From the NCBI GenBank assembly GCA_963377175.1, contig CAUJNA010003002.1, forward strand, positions 193,501-257,500: DNA of 64,000 nt, given 5' to 3'. The DNA comes from Effrenium voratum (lineage: Eukaryota > Sar > Dinophyceae > Suessiales > Symbiodiniaceae). Under the pieces are notes generated by a model. That model did no database searches, was not told where the DNA came from, and was given only the letters and a program-made list of their open reading frames with translations. A program made the position numbers and the translations under genes. Positions 1 to 11,216 of this stretch are shown piece after piece. Numbering within the stretch: position 1 is the stretch's first letter; each line of letters begins with the position of its first letter.

Positions 1-159
1 TTTTTCTTTGATCAGGATGTTGATTTGTTAGTGAATGACACGCGATACCACTCATATAAAGCTCGTTAACTTTCATTGATTTGTGTATTTGAAACACGCG
101 TGTTCTTCTTTTTTTCCCCGAAAGCATCGCGAAGGGTTCTTCCGTGCGCAGCCCTTGGA

Positions 160-352
160 CAAGTTACACAGAGCCAAGTTGCACAGAGCCAAGTTGCACA
201 GAGCCCAAGTTACATAGAGCCAAGTTACATAGAGCCAAGTTACATAGAGCCAAGTTACATAGAGCCAAGTTACATAGAGCCAAGTTGCATAGAGCCAGGT
301 GGCACAGAGCCAGGTGGCACAGAGCCAGGTGGCACAGAGCCAAGGTTAGGTA
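160..352. repeat. 15-bp tandem array (AAGTTACATAGAGCC type)
   Basis: About a dozen head-to-tail copies of a 15-base unit, drifting from AAGTTGCACAGAGCC through AAGTTACATAGAGCC to AGGTGGCACAGAGCC. It has no stop codons in several frames, so it yields artificial repeat peptides. It belongs to the same sequence family as the 14-bp arrays at 1.4 kb and 12 kb. Confidence 0.9.
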
Positions 353-414
353 GAGCTTGCGTAGAGCTTCGGCGTTAGCAGGTATGTAAGGCGGGAGTTT
401 GATGGTCGCTCGGG

Positions 415-800
415 ATTGCGACCCTCTGCGGAGATACGAGGTCAAAAAACTGAGGACTTTTTGCGATTTTTAGCATGCGCGCGCGACCCTCTGCGGAGAT
501 TCGCGTGGTCGAGGTTCAAAAACAGGACTTTTTACGATTTTGAGCATGCGCGCGCGACCCTCTGCGGAGATTCGCGTGGCCGAGGTTCAAAAACTGAGGA
601 CTTTTTACGTTTTTTAGCATGCGCGTGCGCGACCCTCTGCGGAGATTCGCGTCGTCGAGGTTCAAAAGCTGAGGACTTTTTACGATTTCTGCGGTCCGCG
701 CGCGATTCTCTGCGGAGATTCGCGTGGTCGAGGTTCAAAAACTGAGGACGTTTTACGATTTCTGCGGTCCGCGCGCGACCCTCTGCGGAGATCGTGCGCG
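415..800. repeat. ~63-bp tandem array, about six copies
   Basis: Each unit contains GCGACCCTCTGCGGAGATTC, then GTGGTCGAGGTTCAAAA and a GAGGACTTTTTACGATTT-like tail. The copies drift, and the last ones lose the tail. A closely related array lies at 11.5-11.9 kb. Confidence 0.9.
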
Positions 801-905
801 TCGAAGCGCTCTCGCTGTGGCGCCGTGCGAATTTGTCTTAGTCTCGGCGAACCCTCTGCGGAGATTGTGCTTGTCGAAGCGCTCTCGCTGTGGCGCCGTG
901 CAATA
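783..905. repeat. Two ~63-bp copies of a GCTCTCGCTGTGGCGCCGTG unit
   Basis: The segment GTCGAAGCGCTCTCGCTGTG followed by GCGCCGTGC occurs twice, joined by the CCCTCTGCGGAGAT block of the preceding array. It looks like a hybrid junction unit at the end of that array. Confidence 0.7.
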
Positions 906-959
906 TTCTTGCTCGCGAAACGGCCTTTGGAAGTTGTCTCGTGGTTTGCGCGCCTGCTT

Positions 960-997
960 TCGCAATCCCGCGGTCGCGGGTTCGATTCCCCCCTGGT
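960..997 (+). other. tRNA-like B-box fragment
   Basis: GGTTCGATTCC matches the B-box/T-arm consensus of tRNA genes (GGTTCGANTCC) and is followed by a CCCTGGTCCGCGG end. No 5' acceptor strand, D arm or well-paired anticodon arm lies upstream, and the T stem is imperfect, so this is a tRNA-derived or tRNA-like fragment and not a gene. The same block recurs at 11.95 kb at the same place between two satellites. Confidence 0.55.
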
Positions 998-1004
998 CCG
1001 CGGC

Positions 1005-1395
1005 AGCTCCGGCTTGAAAATCGCAGCTTTTAAGTACAAACGTAGTACGCGGAGCGTGCTCCTGCAGCTCCGGCTGGAAAATCGTAACTTTTAAGTACAG
1101 ACGTAGTATGCGGAGCGTGCTCCCGCAGCTCAGGCTGGAAAATCGCAACTTTTAAGTACAAACGTAGTACGCGGAGCACACCCCCGCAGCTCCGGCTTGA
1201 AAATCGCAACGTAGTACGCGGACCGTACTCCTGCAGCTCCGGCTGGAAAATCGCAACTTTTAAGTACAGACGTAGTATGCGGAGCGTGCTCCCGCGCAAC
1301 TTTTAAGTACAAACGTAGTACGCGGAGCACACCCCCGCAGCTCCGGCTGGAAAATCGCAACTTTTAAGTACAAAAATAGTATGCGAAGTACATTC
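1005..1395. repeat. ~57-bp tandem array, about seven copies
   Basis: The unit contains GCAGCTCCGGCTGGAAAATC, CAACTTTTAAGTACAAA and CGTAGTACGCGGAGC. One copy is internally deleted near 1290. No coding signal beyond repeat-driven open frames. Confidence 0.9.
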
Positions 1396-1404
1396 CCACA
1401 GCTC

Positions 1405-1850
1405 CGGCAGCACTTGCGCAGAGCAACTTGCGCAGAGTCACTTGCGCAGAGCAACTTGCGCAGAGCAACTTGCACAGAGCAATTGCACAAAGCACTTGCG
1501 CAGAGCAACTTGCACAGACCAACTTGCGCAGAGCACATGCGCAAAGCGCTTGCACGGAGCAACTGGCGCAGAGCACTTGCGCAGAGCAACCTGCTCACAG
1601 CACTTGCGCAGAGCAACTTGCACAGAGCACATGCGCAAAGCGCTTGCATGGAACAACTGCGCAGAGCAACTTGCGCAGACCAACTTGCACAGAGCACATG
1701 CGCAAAGCGCTTGCGCGGAGCAACTGGCGCAGAGCACTTGCGCAGAGCAACTTGCTCAGAGCACTTGCGCAGAGCAACTTGCACAGAGCACTTGCGTGCA
1801 GCAGCGTGCAGCAGCTTGCAGAGAGCAACTTGCGCGCAGCAGCCTGGAAC
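1405..1850. repeat. 14-bp satellite (AGAGCAACTTGCGC)
   Basis: Roughly 30 head-to-tail copies of a 14-base unit with common G/A variation (TTGCGCAG or TTGCACAG). Because 14 is not a multiple of three, the array is read in all three phases and gives a 14-residue peptide period in open frames on both strands. These frames are artefacts. Confidence 0.92.
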
Positions 1851-1859
1851 AATGCAGCT

Positions 1860-3140
1860 TGCGCAGACCACTTTCGTGAGAAATCGCGCGGCGCAGTTCG
1901 AGAGGAAAGTAGTATGATGAGATGGAGCCCTCATGTGACCATACACACTGAGCATCGCCGCGCGCAGACACGCTCGCCGCAGCGATGTAAAAAGGTGTCT
2001 CCGCGGCTGGATGAGCGCCTGTGGAAAAATGCTTTCGGGCCAATCGTCCTCTAGTTCTCTTTCTTTCTCTTCATTCTTCAACCAAGCACATATGTGTTAT
2101 ATATGTTGTTGTAACCCAGTTGGGCGTGTCGTTTTTGATGCTAAGGGAAACCAGCAGGACCAAGATCCCTATTTTGTACCCAGGTGGCTGTTTTTTTGAG
2201 GGAGCCCTTTTTGGAGTAAGGCACGCCAAAGGGAATTATGCGATCTTGGGGTTCCTACTTTTTCTCTAGTTATTTTACAATAAGGTTTTGTGCCCGTAAC
2301 ATGGTTGGTTTCCTTGTTTTTTTTGGGTTTCCTTTTGAATGCTTACCGAAAGGGGGGATTTGCCGTTTTGAGAAAGTCTCATTAAACCTTTCGGAGTCGC
2401 CCATTGTCAGGGGTTCCATAGGCACAGGGGTTCCATTTGAGGCAGACTCAGGCAGGGTGCAAGCTCACCTTTTGGGGAAGACAAGTCCCCTGGCAAAATG
2501 TCAGGAAACACTGGCAAGTACGACAAGGCGGGACTTCCGGTGCGAATTTCTTTTTGTCAAACCCTTTACAAGGCCCCCCCCCAGTTTCCTAATGAGATAA
2601 TAGCCACGAAGCAGGCCTGAGGTCTACCTTGCAACCGGTTGCCTTTTGTGGGAGTGGGGTGTGTCCCTGGGCATGCCCTGACATCCCTTTTGGCACTGTT
2701 AAAGGGAGAGTCGGAAGGGCAGGGGCGGGCGACAGCATGCGGAAGTGACAGTGTCGCTCGCTATGGGAAACATGAGGCGTGGGAAGATGGGTCGCTTTCT
2801 GTGATGCTTACCTGGAGTCTCCCTGCCAGAACTCGTGGTGATGTCCTTGCGATGCTTCTGAAGGAGAAATACCGCGAATGGTTTCGAGGGGACATCAAAG
2901 TTATAACCGACCATTTTAGAGGACAGATCCCCATATTGAGAAACAAACATGGGTTTCTCAAAATAGGAATCGGTCCACTGTGGTCTGTTTCCTTTTGACT
3001 TCCCTTCAAATACCAACCAAAGGACGCTCACCATGCTTTGAACATATTATCTTGTAAGATAGGGGTTTGTACCTCCAAACCGGTTTTCGGCTTTCCCTTA
3101 CGAAGCAAAAGGTTGCGCCTTTCGCCTCAAGCAGCGCGCT
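1860..3140. other. No gene recognised
   Basis: Unique-looking sequence after the satellite. Only short frames without third-position GC bias. No repeat family of the window was recognised here. Confidence 0.4.
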
Positions 3141-3146
3141 GCGCAG

Positions 3147-3251
3147 GCTGAGAGCAAGGGTCCTGTGGGGGTCCTGGCCGAGCAGCCCTTGGCCCACGAG
3201 AAGGCCCGCGAGATGCTTTGGAGGAGCGGAATCCGCGCTGTTGGAATCCGC
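3147..3251 (+). CDS. Candidate internal exon, unknown protein
   Basis: Thirty-five codons open in one frame, with G or C at most third positions, preceded by a GCGCAG acceptor and followed by a GTCTCG donor (phase 0 on both sides). The peptide includes GVLAEQPLAHEKAREMLWRS. It resembles other exons of this window in size and base use but matches no family I recognise. Its gene partners were not found; the next good exon is at 6.87 kb. An upstream CAG acceptor around 3134 would lengthen it by four codons. Confidence 0.4.
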
Positions 3252-3659
3252 GTCTCGGATTTGGAGTTTTTTCTTTGGTGCATTTTGCCAGGGGATGTTT
3301 GGACTTGAACTTTTTTTGCCAACTAAGGGGTTTTCCATTAAACCACGAAAACTTAAGCATTTAGCAAGGAGGCAGAAAGCAACCGAGTTTTGGGGTGCCC
3401 CGTTTTATCGAATCGGACCCTCAAAATGGCTTCGTTGGTTTTTCGGTTTGCAAACCGAAAAGCCACAAGCACGGGGAAAAGGCTCTTTGTCGGCGCCCGT
3501 GTTTTGCCACATCCGTTTTGGGGGGTTGTTCTAAAGCCGAAAGGACACCCACCCTATCGCATGTTAGGGGTTCATCCCTTGGGATGGGACAAAGGTCCAA
3601 AGCGTGACCTGAGGTCACTCTTGCACGGTTTTGATCGGTCTGGATTGGTTTGGAGGATT

Positions 3660-5030
3660 TGAACCACGCAACACCTACCCGAGCCACGAAGTTGTGAACA
3701 TTCTTGAAGTCCAGCGCCCGTTGGATGAGTGGCCTGAACAACTCGTCAGAGTCAATCGCTGTCCACCTTGCCGACAAGCGGCATCCCATATAAAGGCCCT
3801 TGTGATCAACCCCTTTGCGCTGCTAGGGACTTCATGTGGATGGATCAGCCCTGGGACACATGGAGGCCAATGCTCTACCACGACGGTGTGGTCACTTCAA
3901 TCCGAGTCGGCTTCTGTCCCGCTTGCACGTTGAATGCTTTCATGTGCCGCCCGGCCATCTTCTTATGTTCAAGATGCTCGCCTCCAAAAGAGATGCTTCC
4001 AGGGCTTTGAATTCATTTGGGATACACAGCAGTGGTTGATGCTTGAGGTGCGAAAGTAGTGGTCGGCGCGTTAGGATGTCTCAAAGTTACAGAAGCTTGC
4101 AGGGTCCATCAGCCTTTTCTCTTTCTCCGTTTCCTAGATTATCCGAAAGGGGGGGCAGAAGACTCGCGTCAAACGCGGGAGGATCAGCGAGGAGGTGACT
4201 GGCCAGCCCTTCGTGGTATGACGGCACAGACGGTTGGAGGCAAGAAGCGCACGTGTCAAATTTAAGGACCCTTCTTGGTCCGTCAAGGAAACCTCAACAC
4301 ATTCCATTTTTTTTGAGGGGGTTCCAATGTTTGGGATTCCACTTTCGGCTGTTGAAAGCAGGAAACCAAATGATTCGGAAGGGGCACTAATTTTTGCACA
4401 CCCAGAGGGTGTCCTCAAGTTGAACATCCTCTTTCTGGAATTGCTTTCAGAAGAAACTATTGTCCTCTTTCCGTTCCAGCCAATAGAAGATCAATGATTT
4501 CATGTTGAGCTGGCCTAAGCATGAAACCAAAAAGAAGCCAACCATTCGAAAGGACCCACCCCGCAGGCGTTGTCAGAAAGATGCTCAAAGAGTTCTTCCC
4601 CCAACAAGGAGTCCAGTTTAAATTGCTTTTCTGCATACTCCAAATCTCTGGGGCCCAAGCGTGAGGACGTGAGGGGTGGCCTGCCAAAAATTAGCGCAGC
4701 CAAAGTTAAGTTTTTGCATGCCCTTTGTTGGGGAACCTGCGCGAGATTGTTCGGGGCTTTTGTGACGAGCGTTGACAATGAGAGCTTTGTCGAGGACTTC
4801 CTTGGACCTTGCCTTCGTTTGCTTAGAGCTGATGCTTGCGATGCTTCCACGAAGCAAGGATTCGATAAGATGACTTTGGGTGCCTTTAGACAGAGCACCT
4901 GTGAAGCTTTCTTGTTGCGAGGCCGTTTCTGATTGGAGGTGGACAAAACCTTGCATCGGTTGGTAGTTGGATTTTCCTGGCAAAGTGTTTCATCCATCCC
5001 AACTGGTGCGAAGCGGATTTTGCCATCCAC
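3660..5030 (-). pseudogene. Decayed minus-strand coding remnant, unknown
   Basis: Several overlapping minus-strand open stretches in shifting frames read like protein. Examples are LEYAEKQFKLDSLLGEELFE near 4.6 kb and DSDELFRPLIQRALDFKNVH near 3.7 kb. No splice sites separate them and frames change abruptly, which fits an old intron-less (retroposed) copy. Third-position GC is only slightly raised. No family was recognised and the ends are arbitrary. It may simply be chance open sequence. Confidence 0.2.
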
Positions 5031-5039
5031 AGTGGCTCG

Positions 5040-6120
5040 ACTTGAAAATACTGCTCAGGTGGATGTCTCCGGCGCACAGCCTCTCCAACTGCTTGCAGTT
5101 GGGGGAAAGTAGATGCCAAAATTCGCCCATTTTGGTTTGTCTTCCCCTTTACCCACAGGGGATTGCACAATTGCCTTCCCCAATAGCTTTTCCTGCGCTT
5201 GTGCATCGTTTTGCGGAGCATTTGGTGCAGCCCAGCTGCGAGTCGGCTTGAGGGAGCGCGTTTGAGTCACGTCAAGGGCATGGGTCCAAGTAGAGATCTA
5301 AGAGTTGCCTTAATTGCGGTTTCCCTGGACATACCAACCAGAATTGAGCAACTCCCATTTTTCAGGGTCCATTTTGCCCCAGCGAAGCAGACTCCATTCA
5401 GGGAGTCAAGTGGTCAGCTCCTATCGGCTTGACACTAGGCGCAGGTCCAGAAAGCGCGAGAATCCACGCGCCTGGGCACAGTTTGTTCGGCTTTCGGTCA
5501 CTTTTGTGGCCCACTGTCTCGCCAATTTCGCGATGCAAAGGTGACGTTTTCTGGCACTTTTCGTCTCTTCACTGGCGGCAAGTGATGTGTTTGGCATCCA
5601 AAAGGATGGCGGTCGACTCTTCGATGGTGGTGTTTTGGCGGCTTTCCTATGAGGGAAAGGCAGCCACGGCCTTCACGGTTGCGTTTGCTGTGTGGCGTTT
5701 GAGCTGGGAAGTGGTCAACTGGAAGGGCTGCTTTATTTCTGGCAAAATGGCGCTGTTCCTGTGAATTTGAAAACATGTGAGATGCTGATGCTGCGGCAGC
5801 TTGTGTGCCAAATTCTGTTTGCTGGTTATCTTGCGCCGGAGGCCGGGACTTTGTTGCGTGGTTTGAGCTGAGAAATCGATAAGAATACAAAACAACATTT
5901 GTATATATATATATGTATACGTATGTATAACGAACACAATAACGTGGGCAGACAGGCATGCTATGGGTAGTTCGCGTGCTACGCCTGTATTGTCGTGCAT
6001 TCGTGCTGTTCCAAGGCTTCCCGTGCTACTCTTGTACTGAAACCTTGCAGCCAAATGCTCGACAAACGATCACCGAAGAAGCATGTTTTGCACTTTGATT
6101 GGACAACCGTCTTAACACGA
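5040..6120. other. No gene recognised
   Basis: Low-signal sequence with a short (TA)n tract at 5900-5920. Open frames on both strands are short and uncorrelated with third-position GC. Confidence 0.35.
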
Positions 6121-6127
6121 TGAGAAG

Positions 6128-6238
6128 AAAGAAGTGGGTATGGGTCAAAACTTAACCACCAGAAAACCGCAGGTGTTGCTCCATGGTTCCATTTACCAGG
6201 ATTCCATTTTGGGTACATATTTTTGACCCGCAGCCAAG
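6128..6238. repeat. Dispersed short element, family D
   Basis: Starts GGGTATGGGTCAAAACTTAA, passes ACCGCAGGT and TCCATTTACCAGGATTCC, and ends TTTTTGACCCGCAGCC. The outer GGGTCAAAA and TTTTGACCC are inverted repeats. Other copies lie near 19.02, 28.80 and 53.53 kb. Confidence 0.75.
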
Positions 6239-6493
6239 TGATGAATATCATTTGCCAATGTGAATTCGGCCAAGCTTCGTCGCCCCATACGGCTCCGAAG
6301 AAGTGGTCTTGGATTTGTCTTCTAAGTTGTCATGGCCGCGCATGCTGCCCCAAGGACGGGCGGGACAGACACGCGACGGCATGGGCAATCCGTGCTCTTC
6401 GTTTGAAACCTTTTGGTTGAGCTCCCACATGCGACTGAGTCAAAGTCAAGGCTGTTGGGGACCAGCGAGGGCTTTCGGGAACAGAGCTGAAGC

Positions 6494-6690
6494 ATGGCAA
6501 ATGCACTCTGTTCCTTTGTCTTTGGAGCTTCCTGTTCATTCGCGGATGTGTCGGGATGGCGCTTGCAGCTCGGTATCCCCCCCCGCCCTCAGGACGTGCT
6601 TCCAGAGCACTGCGCGTGTGGTGCCCAGATCCGGATGCTGTCGGTGTTGGCTTGTTTGGCCCAACCCATGTGCGCAAAGAAGGTCTACAA
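6494..6690 (+). pseudogene. Possible retroelement ORF C-terminal remnant
   Basis: The frame contains WRLQLGIPPRPQDVLPEHCA followed by CGA. An arginine/leucine-proline stretch leading into CxCG resembles the C-terminal cysteine motif of some non-LTR retrotransposon polyproteins. The expected downstream H and C residues are missing in this frame; a shifted frame offers DPDAVG. Third-position GC is fairly high. Calling it a broken retroelement tail is inference; it could also be an ordinary exon. Confidence 0.2.
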
Positions 6691-6870
6691 TTTCCCTTCT
6701 ATTTCATATGTAGTTGAACATGTACACATATCTATATACATATACAATACTTATATACATACGTCATATCTACGTAGAGTTTTTTTTGTTCTCGGACTGC
6801 AAGACCTACTGCCTAGGTTGGGTCCATTCAAAAATTCTCAACTTCCAGCCAGTCGCTCGAGGTTCTCGAG

Positions 6871-6933
6871 GCCCTCCGCAAGGCGCTCGCCGGGCGGAGC
6901 TTTGCGTGGCAGGCACCGGAAAGAACGCATGCG
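6871..6933 (+). CDS. Candidate internal exon, unknown protein
   Basis: Twenty-one codons, phase 0 on both sides, between a TTCTCGAG acceptor and a GTCGCC donor. About 80% of third positions are G or C. The peptide is ALRKALAGRSFAWQAPERTH followed by A. No family recognised. It may belong with the exons downstream of 15.9 kb or be a separate gene. Confidence 0.35.
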
Positions 6934-6954
6934 GTCGCCTAGTCTCGCAAGGCT

Positions 6955-7065
6955 GTGGGTCAAAACCAATGGATCCCATTTTGGGGTAGGTGAAATCACC
7001 ACCCATTGTTGTCTATTTTAGTGGGGATTGGGATGTTCACTGGGGGTACGGGATTTTGACCCATG
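6955..7065. repeat. Dispersed short element, family C
   Basis: Begins GTGGGTCAAAACCAATGGAT, passes CCATTTTGGGGTAGGTGAA and GATGTTCACTGGGGGTACG, and ends GATTTTGACCCATGGCC. The outer GGGTCAAAA and TTTTGACCC form a terminal inverted repeat. An inverted copy lies at 20.10-20.22 kb and a diverged one at 40.83-40.95 kb. Confidence 0.85.
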
Positions 7066-7069
7066 GCCG

Positions 7070-7970
7070 CAAGAATCATGGAAGCTGATACGAGGTCTTT
7101 GGAAGACTACTGTCTTTTTGGGAGCCCCGAAAACGTTCGCTTTCAGACGGAGGGTAACTGACTCATGTTTGTTCATTCCAGACTTTTAGAAACCTGAAGC
7201 AATGGCAATTTCTGGGCGAAGCGGTTTGTTTTCCTGCCATGCCGCAATGTTTGGGTAGGACATTCGTGTTTGAGGGAAGTGGACTTGGATTGAAGTATCA
7301 GTTTATCAACACCCGGAGCCAGAGCAGGCATTTTTCCCACAGACATATGGTATTACTTATTGCAGATGGAATGTGTGAAGCAGCTTTCAAGAACAAACAT
7401 GTGTTTCACCCTTTGCACCAGCCGAGCTTCTAACAAAGCGAGGATGACGGGAAGCAAGCGTGAGCAGGACATGGAAAGGAAAGCGTGGTTGCCCACATTC
7501 ACCCTAACAGCATTGATCCATCGCCTAGGCGTTCCGTGTGGATATGTTTTTGAAGCAGCGCAGCAAGAAGCCCTGTTTGAACCTTCCCTTCCGCGTGTTT
7601 TGTTGGTTTTGCAAGGGATTCCCTGAGCCGGGCCAGGAGCGGATGAGCACTTGGCACGCCAAGTGTTTTCATATCCAGTGAAAAGAGTGACGCCAATCCC
7701 GAAGCTTTGTCCATCTTGCCGGCGGCTGCAACTGCTTTGCGGGGCTTTGATTGCAGGGTTCGCGCTGGACAAGGCCTGGCTCCATCATGCCCTACACTGG
7801 CACTCGTTTTGGGCTTGACCATTTTGGCGAGCCATCTTACCACGATCAGTCTCGCTTCCGTTCAGCGGGTTCAGGGAAACCACGAATTCCAGAGTCTCAC
7901 TTTGATAGCCCCTAGAAACAGACTCCGAATTACGACCCCAGGCCATGATAAAAGGGGAACCTACCGAAAA
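7070..7970. other. No gene recognised
   Basis: No convincing exon, repeat family or RNA gene. Open frames on both strands are below 140 codons and lack third-position GC bias. Confidence 0.35.
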
Positions 7971-7974
7971 GAAA

Positions 7975-8080
7975 CGATGGGGTACCTGGGTATGTGGTAA
8001 GTAAGCCTGATCCACTTAACGTATACTTGCAACCCGGCAAGTGGGATATACCCATGGTGATTGGTTAGTAGCATCACCCA
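7975..8080. repeat. Dispersed short element, family E (diverged)
   Basis: Shares GGTAAGTAAGCCTG, GATATACCCATGGT and GGTTAGTA modules with the elements at 27.3, 30.2, 44.5, 53.4 and 56.7 kb. It is a weak copy. Confidence 0.45.
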
Positions 8081-8725
8081 AGAATCCCTGGAATGATTCT
8101 GCCGTAAACACCCGCAAGCAATGGTTTCAAGCATTTTTGTCAACGTGGTGGGACATGGATTTTGTTGCGTCGTAATCTCATCACAAACCAAAAAAAGGGC
8201 CCGGTCGTATGGTGATGCCAATCCCCAAGACTCATGGGGTGCCAGGCTCCCAAGGCGGACTGCTATGCCCTGCTTGGCAGGGGCGCCCGAAGTTTGGGGC
8301 TGGCTCTCAAAAACAGAACGAAGAACTGGTTTGGTGGTCGGAGCCCGCGGAACATGTCGGTTTTGGGGGTGTTTTTGGTTGGTTTAGTGGGGGTAGTGGT
8401 TCGGATTGAACCCACAAGGCCAAGGATTTAGCAGAAAATGAGTTTGGACAGCCCAGTAAAGTTGGGTTTTCTTTGGATTCCCTTTTTGAACCACTCGGGT
8501 AGAGGAGGAGCCCTCAAAAAGAAAGACAAAAACAAAGCGACCGCAAGAGGACATGGGAGCATATCCTGCCAGACAGCTTTGGAAAGACACCACATTTGCG
8601 TGGGAGTGGTTCGAGGGTCATGGAAACCCTGCTGGTGCCTGTGCCAATGGTCCTCAGGAAATCCGGTTCCATTCATGAGATGCTCTGAAACTGGCATCTA
8701 GTCAAATCAGAAGATACCCCAAAGG

Positions 8726-10077
8726 CCTCAGCCAGGTGTTGGGGCATCACTGCTCTCTCTCGACGCTGCACGGGACTGTCTCTGTGCTTGGCGGGCGTGG
8801 CAGGCTTGGCATGGCTGCTCAAAGGTAGCGCGCCTGTAACGAGCTCTGAAAACGGCCAGCCCAGCTAACAATACCCCGCGGCGCACCGCCCAGCAGGCAT
8901 GCAACTTGGCGGCACTCATGCCCTGATGCCGAAGCAGGCTGAGCCATGGATTCACTAGCAGGGCCTCCAAGTCTGCCCAAATGGCAACTGGCACAAGAAC
9001 CTGGGAATTGCAAGTTGCAACTTTTGTGTGTCGCTAGGCTCCACAGAATGAAGGCAACAAGGAAAAGCTTAAAAAATCGCGAGTTGGGTTCTGAGAAGGT
9101 TGCTCGAGGGCTACTTACACACGTGTGCTAATACCTAGCGAGCCACACAAGGTCACACACACACGCGGTTGACGAGGCTTGCCCAACACTTGGACAACCA
9201 AGTCAAAGAGAGAAAGCAGCACGACTGTTTCCTAGGTCAGGGTGTGCCACGCTCAAGGGGCCGGGCTTGGCGCAACACACTTGCAAGCTTAGGGCCACTC
9301 AGGGTTGCAGAAGCTGAGCACTCTCTGCCCAGAGCGAGCGTGCAGGTCTAGATTGCGCCGTTGCTGCGCCTGGCGCGAAAAAGCGTTAGGTCCAAACTGG
9401 TCAAGTAAGGCAGGAAAGGCTGAACCTGCTGCACATGGGTTGATGCGCGCTGTCAACGGGCATGCGTAGAGCAGTTTGTTTTTCCTGTTCGCATTGCACC
9501 CGTCGCAATGCATTGGCTCCAAGCTTGTATGGCACTAACCAGCCTTAGCTTTCACTGGGAAACCACGTTAAAAGCCTTAAGAGTTACACCTACCCTAAGT
9601 CAGCGTGGCTGCCAGTTCGTGAACCCGCTTGGCGAGTTTTGACCGCTGAACGGTCTTGCGCTTCAAGCTGAGCCCAAGGAGCTGGCCTACTGCGCAGCCA
9701 CAAAGGGTGTGCAAAGCTTCGTGGACGAGCCAAGCCCGCTCACTGAGGATGGAGATGTCCAGCAAGAAGGCGACCGTGTCGGCTTGGTGATCGGGTGTGC
9801 CCAAGTGCTGTTGCAACTGGCTCAGCAAACTCCGGGCCTTTTCGCACCCCAGACGCTGAGAAGCCACCACCAAGCGCCAGGAGGGCGTTCCATCGCAGGT
9901 AGTGCCAAGCATCCCCGGACTTGGTGAGCCGCTGTCCAGGAATTGCCGGAAGCGTCTGCTTTGGCCAGTCGAGCTGCCCGCTCCTTTATGACGCACTGCA
10001 TCAGATGAACCAGATCTAATCTCAGCACTGCTTGGCGGACAAGCCAACCAAAAAACTATGCACTTTTTCCAAACCAC
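8726..10077 (-). pseudogene. Intron-less minus-strand coding remnant, unknown
   Basis: The minus strand reads well as protein for over 1 kb with high third-position GC and no introns. One block (about 9935 down to 9597) includes ARSLLSQLQQHLGTPDHQAD and ends KRVHELAATLT at a stop. An upstream block in another frame contains LVHLMQCVIKERAARLAKAD, so at least one frameshift separates them. Further downstream blocks (about 9520-9290 and 8990-8728) stay open in other frames; the last contains RHQGMSAAKLHACWAVRRGV. A retroposed and broken gene copy is the simplest reading. No domain was recognised, and no spliced-leader relict was found at its 5' side. Confidence 0.4.
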
Positions 10078-10089
10078 ATGGATGTGTCA

Positions 10090-10580
10090 GGCATGAAATG
10101 GGTCCTGGCGACATTTAGTGCTTGACACCAAGACAAACCCATGAATGTGCTTTCGCACTCCCCAAACTTCCAGCAGGAAGGAGTCGAAGGAGTCGAGAGT
10201 TGGCCAGGTTGGGGCCACGTATTGCCCCCAAAAAGTATTTCTATCTCGCCTGAAAATTGTCAGCCAAACATGGGCTTGACCCTGGTTTAAAGTTGAGCTC
10301 CCAACCCCTTCCCCCAAATTTTGCCCGGAAATTGAACCAAAGCCATGCGGGTTGATTAAATCAAGGGAATCCGTGTTTCTCAAAATGGGAACCCAAAAGG
10401 AAAATCAAAATGTCTCAAGGTTGGTTGTGAACAACTGACTCTCATCCCATGTACAGGAGGACCTGCCTGGGCCAGGGGGCAAGTGAGATATTGATCCACC
10501 CCCCATGTCTTCGAACAAACTGCGTTCGACCCATTCCCGCCCGTGCGCCTCGCTCGCTCGCTCGCTCGCTGGGTCGCCGA
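10090..10580. other. Intergenic, no gene recognised
   Basis: Contains a short run of CGCT repeats at about 10550-10570. Nothing else stands out. Confidence 0.3.
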
Positions 10581-10581
10581 G

Positions 10582-10634
10582 GCGTCTCAGAGTCAGCCTC
10601 CGGCGAAGACATCCGCAAGGCGTACCTGCGGCGC
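10582..10634 (+). CDS. Orphan J-domain-like exon
   Basis: After a GTCGCCGAG acceptor the frame reads GVSESASGEDIRKAYLRR with about 83% third-position GC. This matches the part of a J domain that runs from the end of helix I into helix II (GV-x-x-x-AS-x-x-x-I-K/R-KAY). The rest of a J domain (an HPD-containing loop, helix III) was not found within several kb on this strand, nor an upstream exon with the YxxLG start. It may be an isolated exon with distant partners, a pseudo-exon or a chance resemblance. Confidence 0.3.
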
Positions 10635-11099
10635 CGGGGGCCGCGGGTTCCCTGCAGGATCCCAAACCGAAAAGGTGTTCAAAGGGGGAGGCGTGGTTTA
10701 GGGGAAGTTTTGATTTCCACGCTTCACAAAAAAGATTGAGCATCTCCCAGCTGGAACTGATTGGGGTGCGCGTTTTGGGGGTTGCGAATTTTTGCTTCAC
10801 GGGTTAACCATGAATTTTGGCCTACGGGAGACCAGTGGCTCAATATGGCCATGGGCTGATATGGGTGTGGTTCTGGTTCTCTTTCAAGCCGGGCATGCAA
10901 AGGGAAAGCCGAAGCCAGTTTAGGCTCCCGTTTTGTTTTTGACAAAACATCATGATGGCCATTCCCCACACATTTGCGGATGGAATTTGCGTAGCCGATG
11001 GATCGATCGACCAAGGCGCCAAGGATGCACACCCAGATGTCGCGGGGTCAGGCGGGCTTTGGTGGCAACGGAGCTGAGACTTCAATGAGGATGTGGGTC

Positions 11100-11165
11100 T
11101 GTCGTTCTTTGAAGGTACCCTTTTTTGTGGTTGCTAAGGGGAAACCAAAAGAACAACCACCTTTT
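11100..11165. repeat. Dispersed foldback element, family A (partial)
   Basis: Carries GAAGGTACCCTTTTTTGTGG followed by AGGGGAAACCAAAAGAAC, the two half-sites typical of this family. Confidence 0.6.
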
Positions 11166-11216
11166 TCCCGAAAGCATGGCGAAGGGTTCTTCCGCTGGGT
11201 TCACTTGAGTTGTTCT

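Noticed and set aside
955..1000. Intact tRNA gene
   Set aside because: Only a B-box-like half is present; no acceptor stem pairing, D arm or A box at a proper distance.
1260..2081. 273-codon minus-strand open frame
   Set aside because: Product of the 57-bp and 14-bp arrays.
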